A program made the position numbers and the translations under genes. 13,855 nt of DNA from Chlamydiota bacterium (GTDB lineage: Bacteria > Chlamydiota > Chlamydiia > Chlamydiales > Rhabdochlamydiaceae), in NCBI GenBank assembly GCA_013041585.1, contig JABEVM010000023.1:1-13855 (forward strand). Reading direction: 5' to 3'. Shown here piece by piece: positions 1-6,650 of the stretch (the first letter of the stretch is position 1; the number at the start of each line of letters is the position of its first letter). Under the pieces are notes generated by a model. It was not told the origin of the DNA. It saw only the letters and a program-made list of their open reading frames with translations, and ran no database searches.

Positions 1-441
1 GCTGTATCTGCAGTAGCTCACGTAGTCGCACAAGCAGCGCAGTGGACATTTCAGCATACACTTGTTCCTTTATGGAATTATGTAGTAGTTCCTGTAGCGA
101 AAGGGATCGGACATGCGGTAGTCTTGCTTTCTAAAGGAATTGCCCATGCTGTATCTGCAGTAGCTCACATAGTCGCACAAGCAGCGCAGTGGACATTTCA
201 GCATACACTTGTTCCTTTATGGAATTATATAGTAGTCCCCGTAGCGAAAGGGATTGGACATGTGGTAGTCTTACTTTCTAAAGGAATTGCTCATGCTGTA
301 TCTGCAGTAGCTCACGTAGTCGCACAAGCAGCGCAGTGGACATTTCAGCATACACTTGTTCCTTTATGGAATTATGTAGTAGTCCCCGTAGCGAAAGGGA
401 TTGGATATGCTGTAACCTTGCTTGCTAAAGGAATTGCCTCC
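1..441 (+). repeat. 147-bp in-frame coding tandem repeat, about 3 copies
   Basis: Units start at 1, 148 and 295. Copies 1 and 2 differ at 8 of 147 positions by my count: 5 are silent and 3 give conservative changes (Val to Ile twice, Ala to Val once). Copy 3 matches through about 405. It carries copy-1 bases in its first part and copy-2 bases (CCCC, GGGATTGG) in the middle, a mosaic expected from unequal crossing-over or gene conversion. The array runs off the left edge, so the true copy number is unknown. Confidence 0.92.
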
Positions 442-627
442 GTAATTGTTAATGTAGCAGTAAAAGTCGGATCTATCGTTCAAGCCATTTTTTATGGTGT
501 TCTCGTGCCTGTAGGAAATGGAATTGGAGAGGTGACCCATATTTTAGCCGATGGCTTTCTTTCTTTCAAAGCTGAACTCATACAAACTATAATTGCAGCA
601 TGGCAGCAAATTGCGATATATTTTTAA
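1..627 (+). CDS. Tandem-repeat hydrophobic protein, 3' part only
   Basis: The reading frame is open from base 1 to the TAA at 625-627, so the gene starts upstream of the window. A TTG at 124 lies inside a repeat and is not a credible start. The visible 208 residues consist of a 49-residue unit repeated in frame: copy 1 (1-147), copy 2 (148-294), and copy 3 (295-441), which diverges after about base 406. A degenerate fourth partial copy keeps the elements LLAKGIA and VLVPVGNGIG. Each unit is rich in Val, Ala and Ile, with Trp, Pro and Gly marks (QWTFQHTLVPLWNY, then VPVAKGIGH), so it looks membrane-embedded or amphipathic. The C-terminus (about the last 30 residues) is non-repetitive. I recognise no domain. 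It could be a secreted membrane-active or inclusion-membrane-type protein; that is a guess from composition. Confidence 0.75.
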   Translation, partial: AVSAVAHVVAQAAQWTFQHTLVPLWNYVVVPVAKGIGHAVVLLSKGIAHAVSAVAHIVAQAAQWTFQHTLVPLWNYIVVPVAKGIGHVVVLLSKGIAHAVSAVAHVVAQAAQWTFQHTLVPLWNYVVVPVAKGIGYAVTLLAKGIASVIVNVAVKVGSIVQAIFYGVLVPVGNGIGEVTHILADGFLSFKAELIQTIIAAWQQIAIYF

Positions 628-667
628 AATAAATAATCGTGCTTACCTTGTCGGGATACTGGGAAGA

Positions 668-701
668 GTTTAACTACTCTAAAAAACATGAGTAGTTGAA
701 C
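668..701. terminator. Hairpin between convergent genes, possible terminator
   Basis: An 11-bp stem (668-678 with 691-701, one G-T pair) closes a 12-base A-rich loop. It sits between the repeat gene ending at 627 and the convergent DUF151 gene ending at 781. No clear T-run follows on either strand, so intrinsic termination is plausible but unproven; it may act as a bidirectional stop or as a 3'-end stabiliser. Confidence 0.4.
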
Positions 702-780
702 TTAGAATACGGCTCCTACTCAATTTCAAAACATATAGTAAAAAACTGCGCTTATGGCATCGGCTTTTATCTTGTACAAA

Positions 781-1194
781 TCAATTATCCTGGATTGGTA
801 AGACTTTATCAAAGACTTCTCTCCTGCAGAATACAGGAGCGTCGTTGATCAGGGCGAGCGTAATACAGTCGCTAGGTCTTGCATCGATTTCTAAAATAAC
901 AGTTTTGTCACCCATTTTTTGCTCGATATAAATTCGAGAAAAATAAATTGTGTCCTCAATGTCATTGATGACAATTTGGATAATTTTAGCTTCAAGTCCG
1001 CTTAGAATGTTATTAATGAGATGATGTGTAAGAGGTCTTATATGGTTTTCAGGTGTTAAATAGGTCTGAATATTTCTTCCCACGGAAGCTTCCGTATAGA
1101 TTGCGAATTTTTTCTTTTCCGTTCCTAAAATAATCACCGTATAGGAACGCGATTGCATGATCTTATGAAAATTAATAGGGACGAGCTCTTCCAC
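781..1194 (-). CDS. Bifunctional nuclease (BFN/DUF151) domain protein
   Basis: This 137-residue protein is almost entirely one BFN/DUF151 domain. Visible family features are RPLTHHLINNIL (about 53-64), the strand with NDIEDTIYFSRIYIE, and the hallmark IDARPSDCITLAL (about 103-115) followed by APVFCRREVF. Some family members have been described as having DNase and RNase activity; the cellular role is generally unclear, and in several bacteria these are stand-alone or fused to UVR domains. The start is GTG at 1194, supported by AAGAAGG six bases upstream (1201-1207). It lies 39 bases downstream of rpiA on the same strand and is probably co-transcribed. Family assignment is firm; the in vivo function is not. 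Confidence 0.87.
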   Translation of the reverse strand: MEELVPINFHKIMQSRSYTVIILGTEKKKFAIYTEASVGRNIQTYLTPENHIRPLTHHLINNILSGLEAKIIQIVINDIEDTIYFSRIYIEQKMGDKTVILEIDARPSDCITLALINDAPVFCRREVFDKVLPIQDN

Positions 1195-1233
1195 GTGCGG
1201 CCTTCTTTTGTGTTTGCGCTATTAATTTGTATT

Positions 1234-1917
1234 TTAGGGACGGATTACAATTTGTCCATCGAAAAAGCCAATCATGACTCTTCCCGCTAAATGAAAAAAG
1301 AATCCGGTGTCAACAACACCCGGAATATGGATGAGATCTTCATGTGTTTGTTTTGGAACGAGTGTATCTGAATGTAAGTCTATATCGACAAGGTAATTGC
1401 CGTTATCTGTGATAACAGGTTTGGCGTTACTTTTAAGCCTTATCACTCCTTTATATCCTAGTTTGTGAATTTTATGCAGAGTGCTAGAGTACGCAAAAGG
1501 GAGTATTTCTACAGGTAATTTCCGTTTGCCAAGTTTGGAAACCACTTTTGTCTCATCGACGATGACGACCATTTCGCGGCTCATGCTAGCTAAGATCTTT
1601 TCTCTAACCAGTGCGCCTCCACCACCTTTAATCATTTGTTTTTCTCCGTCGATCTCATCCGCTCCATCAACGGTTATATCGACATGCAGGAGTGTATCAC
1701 TGTCTAAAATAGGTAGATTGCCTTTTCTCGCTTTGTGCAGTGACTCTTCTGAGCTCGCAATGACTTGGATCTTCAATCCCTTTTGGTATCTTTCGATCAA
1801 ACTTTGGATGAAATAATGCACGGTAGTCCCTGTTCCGAGCCCAACTACCATACCATCTTGAATCAGTTTGGCTGCAGCGTCGCCTAAGTTCTTTTTGATA
1901 TTTTCTATGGCAGTCAT
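1234..1917 (-). CDS. rpiA: Ribose-5-phosphate isomerase A
   Basis: RpiA interconverts ribose 5-phosphate and ribulose 5-phosphate in the non-oxidative pentose phosphate pathway (cytosol). Length (227 residues) is usual for the family. Visible motifs are the phosphate-binding GLGTGTT (26-32; GLGTGST is commoner), DGADEID (84-90) and KGGGGALVREKI (97-108). By alignment to the E. coli enzyme, D84, D87, K97 and E106 correspond to its active-site D81, D84, K94 and E103. The ATG at 1917 gives the expected N-terminus; its Shine-Dalgarno is weak (AGG within CCAGGCC). It leads a probable two-gene operon with the DUF151 gene, and a promoter candidate lies at 1959-1988. Confidence 0.96.
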   Translation of the reverse strand: MTAIENIKKNLGDAAAKLIQDGMVVGLGTGTTVHYFIQSLIERYQKGLKIQVIASSEESLHKARKGNLPILDSDTLLHVDITVDGADEIDGEKQMIKGGGGALVREKILASMSREMVVIVDETKVVSKLGKRKLPVEILPFAYSSTLHKIHKLGYKGVIRLKSNAKPVITDNGNYLVDIDLHSDTLVPKQTHEDLIHIPGVVDTGFFFHLAGRVMIGFFDGQIVIRP

Positions 1918-1958
1918 GTAAGGCCTGGTTTTTACATTATTTTTGTTTGAAACTTAAG

Positions 1959-1988
1959 ATTAGATTATATGCGGGATTTTTTGGTCAA
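1959..1988 (-). promoter_or_regulatory. Putative sigma-70-type promoter for rpiA
   Basis: Read on the minus strand: TTGACC (1983-1988, 5 of 6 to consensus), an 18-base spacer, then TCTAAT (1959-1964, 5 of 6). A perfect TATAAT (1964-1969) overlaps but leaves only 13 bases to that -35, so it would need another -35. Located 41-71 bases upstream of the rpiA start. Confidence 0.5.
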
Positions 1989-1995
1989 AGGAAAG

Positions 1996-2024
1996 TTGAA
2001 TTAAATTGGGGATGTTTTTAAGAT
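1996..2024 (+). promoter_or_regulatory. Possible promoter for the 118-residue protein
   Basis: TTGAAT (1996-2001, 4 of 6), a 17-base spacer and TAAGAT (2019-2024, 4 of 6) lie 42 bases before the ATG at 2067, in the intergenic region divergent from rpiA. Match quality is moderate. Confidence 0.3.
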
Positions 2025-2066
2025 AACGCAAAACTCCTAAAATCACAATTACCTAGAGCTTGCAAA

Positions 2067-2423
2067 ATGTTTTGGAATAAAGAAAAGACAAAAAATTTCG
2101 CAGAAGAGAGTGTAAAAACAAAGAAAGCACGTGAAAAACTGCGAAAAGAAATCGAAGAGCATCAAAAACAAATCACTCCTATTGCTTTAGAAAAAAAGGC
2201 GACAGAAATTCACAGATGGATCGCAAGCCATGCTGCAAGTAGGGTGATTCTTAAAAATAAGACGATTTCGCTTTTTGATGAAAACCAAAACGCGGCAAAG
2301 ATCAGCGTGCGAATTTCCCAGATTGCAGAACATCTGCAAAAGGAAATAGAAGTTACAGGAACGGGTTCAAGTAAAGAAAAAGTTTTGAAGAAGTGGAGCT
2401 TTCTTTCAGCGAAAAAGAACTGA
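2067..2423 (+). CDS. Small basic protein of unknown function
   Basis: 118 residues, ATG start, no recognised domain. The N-terminal third (about 1-50) is highly charged and Lys/Glu-rich with heptad-like spacing (KAREKLRKEIEEHQKQ), suggesting a helix or short coiled coil. The middle is mixed (about 50-90: IHRWIASHAASRVILK, then ISLFDENQNAAKISVRISQIAEHL). The C-terminus is Lys-rich. No signal peptide or membrane segment is visible, so it is probably cytosolic and possibly nucleic-acid binding; that is inference from charge only. The Shine-Dalgarno is poor (AGAG about ten bases upstream). It stands alone between divergent rpiA and tyrS, and a hairpin overlaps its stop codon. Confidence 0.65.
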   Translation: MFWNKEKTKNFAEESVKTKKAREKLRKEIEEHQKQITPIALEKKATEIHRWIASHAASRVILKNKTISLFDENQNAAKISVRISQIAEHLQKEIEVTGTGSSKEKVLKKWSFLSAKKN

Positions 2424-2446
2424 AAGAGGTCCTTTCTTTCCTTTTT
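2402..2446 (+). terminator. Hairpin with T-rich tail after the 118-residue gene
   Basis: An 8-bp perfect stem (TCTTTCAG 2402-2409 with CTGAAAGA 2420-2427), extendable by G-T pairs, has a 10-base loop. It is followed by a pyrimidine-rich stretch ending in TTTTTT (2442-2447). The stem overlaps the stop codon, which is common for compact terminators. Confidence 0.5.
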
Positions 2447-2463
2447 TACCAATTCCTATACAG

Positions 2464-2492
2464 TTGATCTATAATTCTTTCTATCCTATTAT
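2464..2492 (+). promoter_or_regulatory. Putative sigma-70-type promoter for tyrS
   Basis: TTGATC (2464-2469, 4 of 6), a 17-base spacer and TATTAT (2487-2492, 5 of 6). It lies immediately after the terminator candidate and about 30 bases before the tyrS ATG, implying a short leader of roughly 20 bases. Confidence 0.55.
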
Positions 2493-2521
2493 AGCGCCTT
2501 TTATAGAAACGGACGCAGGAT

Positions 2522-3799
2522 ATGACCAATTTATTGCATTGTTTAGAGAAAAGGGGATTACTTGAAGCTGCCACGCAGGAAAACCTTCATGAAATTTTTG
2601 AAAAACCCACTAAAATCTACCTAGGCTTCGATCCTACTGCGGACAGTCTTCATTTAGGTCATCTGGTCGGAATTATAATCCTAGCCTGGTGCCAAAAGTT
2701 TGGTCATACCCCTTATGTTCTTATCGGGGGTGCTACAGGCCGTGTTGGAGATCCTTCTGGCAAAAGTGTGGAAAGACCTCTTCTACTTGATGAAGAAATT
2801 CGAAAAAATGTTGCTTCCATCCGCAAACATTTTGATACTATGCTTGATTTTTCAAACGTAAAAGCAAAACCCGAAATTGTGAACAATGACACATGGCTCT
2901 CTCCCTTACACTTTCTTGACTTTTTACGAGATGTAGGAAAGCATTTCCGCGTTGGAAATATGCTTGCTAAAGAAAGTGTGCGCTCTCGAATCAATTCAGA
3001 AGAGGGGATGAGCTTTACAGAGTTTTCTTATCAAATCCTTCAAGCCTACGATTTTTACCATTTGTTTAAAGAGAAGGGCGTATGTGTAGAATTTGGAGGA
3101 AGTGACCAATGGGGAAATATCGTTTCTGGAATTGATTTAATTCGAAAGCTTTGTGGAAAACAAGTTTTTGGAGTCACGTTTCCTCTTTTGACAAGAAGTG
3201 ATGGAAAGAAATTTGGAAAAACCGAGTCGGGAGCTGTGTGGTTATCGCCAGATAAGCTCTCTCCTTATCAGTTTTATCAGTACTTGATTACAATCCCAGA
3301 CGCAGATGTTACAAAAATGATGCGTATGCTCACTTTTATGGAACTTGATGAGATTGCAGAGTATGAAAAGCAGATGCAAAAAGCCGATTACATTCCAAAT
3401 ACAGTCCAAAGGAGGCTCGCTGAGGAATTGACAAGATTTGTTCATGGAGAAGAAGGGTTGCAAGCAGCCCAAAGAGCGACCCAAGCTGCGATGCCGGGAT
3501 CAAAAGCTGTTTTAGATGCTTCGGTTTTAGAGGAAGTGATCAAAGACATGCCAAGCTGTGAAATGTCATTAGAAGAAGTGATCGGAAAAAAATTTGTAGA
3601 TATTATTGTAAAAGTAGACTTGCTACCTAGCAAAGCCGAAGTTCTTCGGATGATGAAAAACGGAGGCATGCTTTTAAATAATAACAAGATCGAGGATCCG
3701 CAGCGTATCATAGAAAAAGAAGACTTAGTAGGAGGTCAGTATTTACTCCTTGGCGTTGGGAAAAAGAAGAAACTTCTCCTTCATGTAAAAAAATTATAA
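2522..3799 (+). CDS. tyrS: Tyrosyl-tRNA synthetase
   Basis: Class I aminoacyl-tRNA synthetase that activates tyrosine with ATP and charges tRNA-Tyr in the cytosol. Length (425) is near that of E. coli TyrRS (424). Seen in order: GFDPTADSLHLGHL with the HIGH-type motif HLGH at 44-47; the tyrosine-site stretch YQILQAYDFYHL and GGSDQWGNI; and the KMSKS-type loop as KFGKT (230-234), the variant usual for this TyrRS branch. The C-terminal roughly 65 residues form an S4-like RNA-binding domain (LPSKAEVLRMMKNGGMLLNN). The ATG at 2522 fits the family N-terminus, although the only Shine-Dalgarno-like AGGA (2517-2520) is one base away. A TTG at 2534 is a less likely alternative start. Confidence 0.97.
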   Translation: MTNLLHCLEKRGLLEAATQENLHEIFEKPTKIYLGFDPTADSLHLGHLVGIIILAWCQKFGHTPYVLIGGATGRVGDPSGKSVERPLLLDEEIRKNVASIRKHFDTMLDFSNVKAKPEIVNNDTWLSPLHFLDFLRDVGKHFRVGNMLAKESVRSRINSEEGMSFTEFSYQILQAYDFYHLFKEKGVCVEFGGSDQWGNIVSGIDLIRKLCGKQVFGVTFPLLTRSDGKKFGKTESGAVWLSPDKLSPYQFYQYLITIPDADVTKMMRMLTFMELDEIAEYEKQMQKADYIPNTVQRRLAEELTRFVHGEEGLQAAQRATQAAMPGSKAVLDASVLEEVIKDMPSCEMSLEEVIGKKFVDIIVKVDLLPSKAEVLRMMKNGGMLLNNNKIEDPQRIIEKEDLVGGQYLLLGVGKKKKLLLHVKKL

Positions 3800-3903
3800 T
3801 AAAAACTACTTGCTTGAAAAATAGAGGCATACAACAATGGACTTTAAATGGATAACAGCTTCCAGGCGTTTGGTTTAAGAATAAACTCAAGGAGTTCTAA
3901 GGT

Positions 3904-4224
3904 ATGACCACAATTACAAAGAAGAAATTGATTCAAGTTATTTCCCAAAATCGGGGAGTGCATCCTAATGATGTCCGCAATGTCATTCAGTCATTTTTAG
4001 ACATTATGACAGACTATCTCTCAAAAGGAGATCGTTTAGAATTTAGAGATTTCGGTGTGTTCGAAGTTGTGGAAAGAAAGCAAAAGATTGGAAGAAACCC
4101 AAAGAATGCGGGAGTACCTATTGTCATTCCAGCGCGTCTCGCTGTTAAATTTACTTCCGGTAAAAAAATGCGTAAACTGATTGAAAAAGGCAGAGAAAAA
4201 TCAGCTCCTTCACCAAAAATGTAA
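3904..4224 (+). CDS. hup: HU/IHF-family nucleoid DNA-binding protein
   Basis: Small dimeric DNA-bending protein of the bacterial HU/IHF family. Visible features: an N-terminal helical part (TKKKLIQVISQNRGVHPNDV, 5-24), the core FRDFGVF (47-53), and the DNA-binding arm with GRNPKN (63-68) and a proline at 76 for intercalation. The final helix carries KFTSGKKMRKLIEK. At 106 residues it is a little longer than the usual 90-95, because of a basic tail (about 90-106) ending SAPSPKM. AAGGAG (3889-3894) sits 9 bases before the ATG. It corresponds in gene order to the chlamydial himD/ihfA-like gene upstream of accA. Whether it works as HU or as IHF cannot be told from sequence. Confidence 0.94.
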   Translation: MTTITKKKLIQVISQNRGVHPNDVRNVIQSFLDIMTDYLSKGDRLEFRDFGVFEVVERKQKIGRNPKNAGVPIVIPARLAVKFTSGKKMRKLIEKGREKSAPSPKM

Positions 4225-4272
4225 TTTGGATAGATCGCGTGGCGCATATCCAGTGTTTACAATTTCTAAAAC

Positions 4273-4346
4273 CTTACGACTCCTTAGAATAGAGAAGAGG
4301 CCGATCACGAGATCCTGGCGTAACCTTCTCTATTCTACGCCGTAGG
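4273..4346. other. Strong multi-tier hairpin, structured intergenic element
   Basis: Inner stem of 13 perfect base pairs (4285-4297 with 4325-4337; core AGAATAGAGAAG / CTTCTCTATTCT). An outer 6-bp stem (CTTACG 4273-4278 with CGTAGG 4341-4346, one G-T) is separated from it by an asymmetric internal loop. The 27-base apex can form a further small stem (GCC 4300-4302 / GGC 4317-4319 around GATC 4303-4306 / GATC 4311-4314). It starts 48 bases after the hup stop. No T-run follows, so it is not a textbook terminator; a 3'-UTR stabiliser, a factor-dependent stop, a small RNA or a cis-regulator are all open. The fold is seen; the function is unknown. Confidence 0.6.
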
Positions 4347-4587
4347 ACAAGAAAAGAACGTAAAATTTCTTTCAAAATGCTCTATTCAATTTCGTAAAAA
4401 TAAATTTTTTTATTGCATTTACGATGTATTTAAATTTTTGATTTTTACATTTTACCCGTAAAAGAAATGTTTATTATCGAATTTTTTTTCGAAATTGATT
4501 AGGCCCAAGTTTTTCCTGGATTTTATAAGTTTTTTTTGGTATGAATTAAGGTGATAAAGTTAAGAAATTGTTTCGGAGGATATTCCT
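4347..4587. other. Very AT-rich leader region with small hairpins and T-tracts
   Basis: No gene is visible here on either strand. The stretch holds a weak hairpin (4393-4404 with 4409-4423, AT-rich, 3-base bulge) and a short palindrome TTTTAC-CC-GTAAAA (4450-4463). CGTAAAA recurs near 4360, 4393 and 4457. T-runs of 5-8 occur around 4405, 4435, 4442, 4482, 4510 and 4530. Presumably it carries the promoter of the downstream envelope/lipid operon, but I could not find a convincing -35/-10 pair. The T-tracts suggest bent DNA. Confidence 0.4.
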
Positions 4588-5622
4588 TTGTCCGCATCAA
4601 AAATTTTTTTATTACTCTCCGTGGGACTGATCTGTATTATCTCAACTGTTGGGATTGTAAAGAAAATCTCTTCACGCCCGAGCGCGCCGCCTAAAATCGA
4701 AAAAGAGCAGCCAATCGCCACTCTGAAGCCTCCAGCGCCCGTTTATGTAGAGCCTAAACCACCTGCAATCCCTTCCGAACCGATCGCTTCAAATAAAGTT
4801 TATGCTACCAACGCTAAGGAAGAAGATTCTGAGGATTTCCCAAATGTGGACCGCGTACAGCAGCTTTTTTCTACAGGGACTGATAAGTTGCCGATTGTAG
4901 AGACAATTAACTATACAAGTAGAGTGTCCTGGTTAACGGGAAGGCCTGCTTGGGTTGCAGATTATGCGTCGCACTATGGCACCTCAAGACATTTTATTGC
5001 TCGCAGCTTGAATGGTAAACCTGATTACTTTAACCAGACAGTAGCTACTGGCAGCCGTTTCAATGTTTTTAAGAAAGAAAAGAACATCAACTTTTATCTT
5101 TTGATCGATCTTTCTCGTTGCAAAATGGCTTTTTATTATGTTGACGTAGATTCTAAAGAAAGAGTGCTTGTCAAGACGTACCGTGTTGGGCTTGGATGCT
5201 TGGATTCACAGAAAGCCTCTGGCTCTTTAACGCCTACAGGAACATATCTACTCGGAAATAAAACAGCCGTATATAAACCTGGCACGATGGGATATTTCTT
5301 AGATCAGAAAACAGAGATGATGCAAGTTTTTGGAACTCGCTGGATCCCATTCCAGAAGGGGATTGCAAGTTGCACAGAAGCTGCCAAAGGATATGGGATT
5401 CATGGAGCCCCTTGGTCTAAAAATCCTAAAAGCGGCGAGCTAACAGAAATTAGAGATTGTGTTGGAAAATATGAAAGTGATGGCGGAGTTCGGCTCTACA
5501 GCGAAGATTTAGAGGAGTTATTTGCTATTATTGTTACAAAACCAACATTTGTTGTGATTGTTAAAGATTTTAAGGAAGCCCAACTACCTGGGGTAGAGAT
5601 TACCTCTCCTCGTTCTTCTTAG
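4588..5622 (+). CDS. Membrane-anchored YkuD (L,D-transpeptidase-fold) protein lacking the catalytic Cys
   Basis: 344 residues, TTG start set by GGAGGA (4575-4580) seven bases upstream. An N-terminal hydrophobic segment (about 5-24) with no clear cleavage site acts as anchor or signal. A Pro-rich spacer follows (about 30-70). Next is a LysM-like stretch (about 118-165: WVADYASHYGTSRHFIARSLNG). Then comes a YkuD-type domain (about 175-330) with GSLTPTGTYLL, GIHGAPW (H272, G273) and SDGGVRLYSEDLEELF (from S297). In active L,D-transpeptidases the last motif is SxGCxR; here the cysteine position is Gly300 (GGA). Cys291 lies nearby but outside the motif. It therefore looks catalytically dead or re-purposed, perhaps as a peptidoglycan-binding protein. 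It precedes accA by 14 bases, in the position of CT266 in C. trachomatis as I recall it. Fold call fairly sure, function unsure. Confidence 0.8.
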   Translation: MSASKIFLLLSVGLICIISTVGIVKKISSRPSAPPKIEKEQPIATLKPPAPVYVEPKPPAIPSEPIASNKVYATNAKEEDSEDFPNVDRVQQLFSTGTDKLPIVETINYTSRVSWLTGRPAWVADYASHYGTSRHFIARSLNGKPDYFNQTVATGSRFNVFKKEKNINFYLLIDLSRCKMAFYYVDVDSKERVLVKTYRVGLGCLDSQKASGSLTPTGTYLLGNKTAVYKPGTMGYFLDQKTEMMQVFGTRWIPFQKGIASCTEAAKGYGIHGAPWSKNPKSGELTEIRDCVGKYESDGGVRLYSEDLEELFAIIVTKPTFVVIVKDFKEAQLPGVEITSPRSS

Positions 5623-5636
5623 GAGTGTAAATTTAT

Positions 5637-6638
5637 ATGGCTGAGCAAGAAAAATACATTTTAGAACACGAAAAACCTATCTTGGAATATCAGAAGACGA
5701 TAGACCAGGTAAAGGAACAAAATAAGAAAAATGTTCTTTGGACAGATGCTGAGCTACATAAATTACAAGCTTCTTTTGAAGAATTAAAGAAAAAGGTGTA
5801 TGGCGCTTTGACACCTTGGCAGAGAGTCTCGATTTGTAGACATCCTTCTAGACCTCACTCTATCGACTATATTCGCAATCTTTGTGATGAATTTGAAGAA
5901 ATCTATGGCGATCGCGTTTTCCGTGATGACCCAGCCGTGATCACAGGGCTTGGGAAAATTGGCGGAGAGAAGTTTGTAATCATAGCTCAAGAGAAAGGGT
6001 ATGATACAAAAAGCAGGATCGAGCGTAATTTTGGTATGCCTCATCCGGAAGGTTATAGAAAAGCTCTTAGAGCAATGGAGCTTGCAGCAAAGTTTCAAAT
6101 CCCTGTAATTTCATTTTTAGATACACCAGGAGCTTATCCTGGACTTACTGCAGAAGAGCGCGGCCAAGGCTGGGCAATTGCTAAAAACCTTATGGAAATG
6201 GCCAGGATAGCAACACCGATTATCGTCGTATTGATTGGAGAAGGTTGTTCCGGTGGAGCTCTAGGAATGGGAATCGGCGATGTAATTGGAATGCTAGAGC
6301 ATGCCTATTATTCGGTGATTTCACCTGAAGGGTGCGCATCTATTTTGTGGAAAGACGCAAGTAAGAATGCAGTCGCTGCAGAAACTTTGAAAATGCAATC
6401 AGAACATCTTCTTGAAAATGAAATTATAGATGTCATCATTAAAGAGCCTCTTGGAGGAGCGCATCATAATCCTTCGGTGGTGTATGTGGATGTAAAAGAA
6501 TTTATTCTTCAGCAGTGGAATGTTTTAAAATCACTTCCTGTAGATGTACTACTAGAGCGGCGCTATCAGAAATTTCGAAAGATGGGCAAAGTAGCCTATG
6601 AGGAATCTCCTGCTTTGGGAGCTGCTTCCTCCGTATAA
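5637..6638 (+). CDS. accA: Acetyl-CoA carboxylase carboxyltransferase subunit alpha
   Basis: Alpha half of the carboxyltransferase that, with AccD, moves CO2 from carboxybiotin to acetyl-CoA to make malonyl-CoA, the first step of fatty-acid synthesis (cytosol). 333 residues against 319 in E. coli. Seen: an N-terminal helical region, RPHSIDYI, DEFEEIYGDRVFRDDPAVITGLGKIGG, DTPGAYPGLTAEERGQG (from D162), GEGCSGGALG (201-210) and YYSVISPEGCASILWKD. AGGAG (5621-5625), overlapping the preceding stop region, serves the ATG at 5637. It follows the YkuD gene by 14 bases and precedes the exporter by 12, so the three are probably one transcript. Confidence 0.97.
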   Translation: MAEQEKYILEHEKPILEYQKTIDQVKEQNKKNVLWTDAELHKLQASFEELKKKVYGALTPWQRVSICRHPSRPHSIDYIRNLCDEFEEIYGDRVFRDDPAVITGLGKIGGEKFVIIAQEKGYDTKSRIERNFGMPHPEGYRKALRAMELAAKFQIPVISFLDTPGAYPGLTAEERGQGWAIAKNLMEMARIATPIIVVLIGEGCSGGALGMGIGDVIGMLEHAYYSVISPEGCASILWKDASKNAVAAETLKMQSEHLLENEIIDVIIKEPLGGAHHNPSVVYVDVKEFILQQWNVLKSLPVDVLLERRYQKFRKMGKVAYEESPALGAASSV

Positions 6639-6650
6639 CAGGATTTTCCT

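Noticed and set aside
1..441. CRISPR-like or satellite repeat array
   Set aside because: The 147-bp period is a multiple of three, units are directly abutting without spacers, and differences are mostly silent or conservative; it is coding.
124..627. TTG at 124 as the start of the repeat protein
   Set aside because: The frame is open and in the same repeat register back to base 1, so the TTG is an internal Leu codon of a gene that begins outside the window.
3810..3838. Promoter for the HU/IHF-like gene (TTGCTT, 17 bases, AACAAT)
   Set aside because: Both boxes are weak matches in an AT-rich gap; not distinguishable from background.
3837..3878. 13-codon mini-ORF (MDFKWITASRRLV) upstream of the HU/IHF-like gene, with GAGG nine bases before it
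   Set aside because: Too short to judge, with no regulatory amino-acid run or attenuator-type hairpin after it; probably chance.
4474..4495. TCGAA-T-run-TTCGA hairpin as a terminator
   Set aside because: Only five base pairs, and it has no gene ending just upstream on either strand.
5784..6098. 104-codon minus-strand ORF inside accA
   Set aside because: Complement of conserved AccA motifs; its composition is that of a shadow frame.
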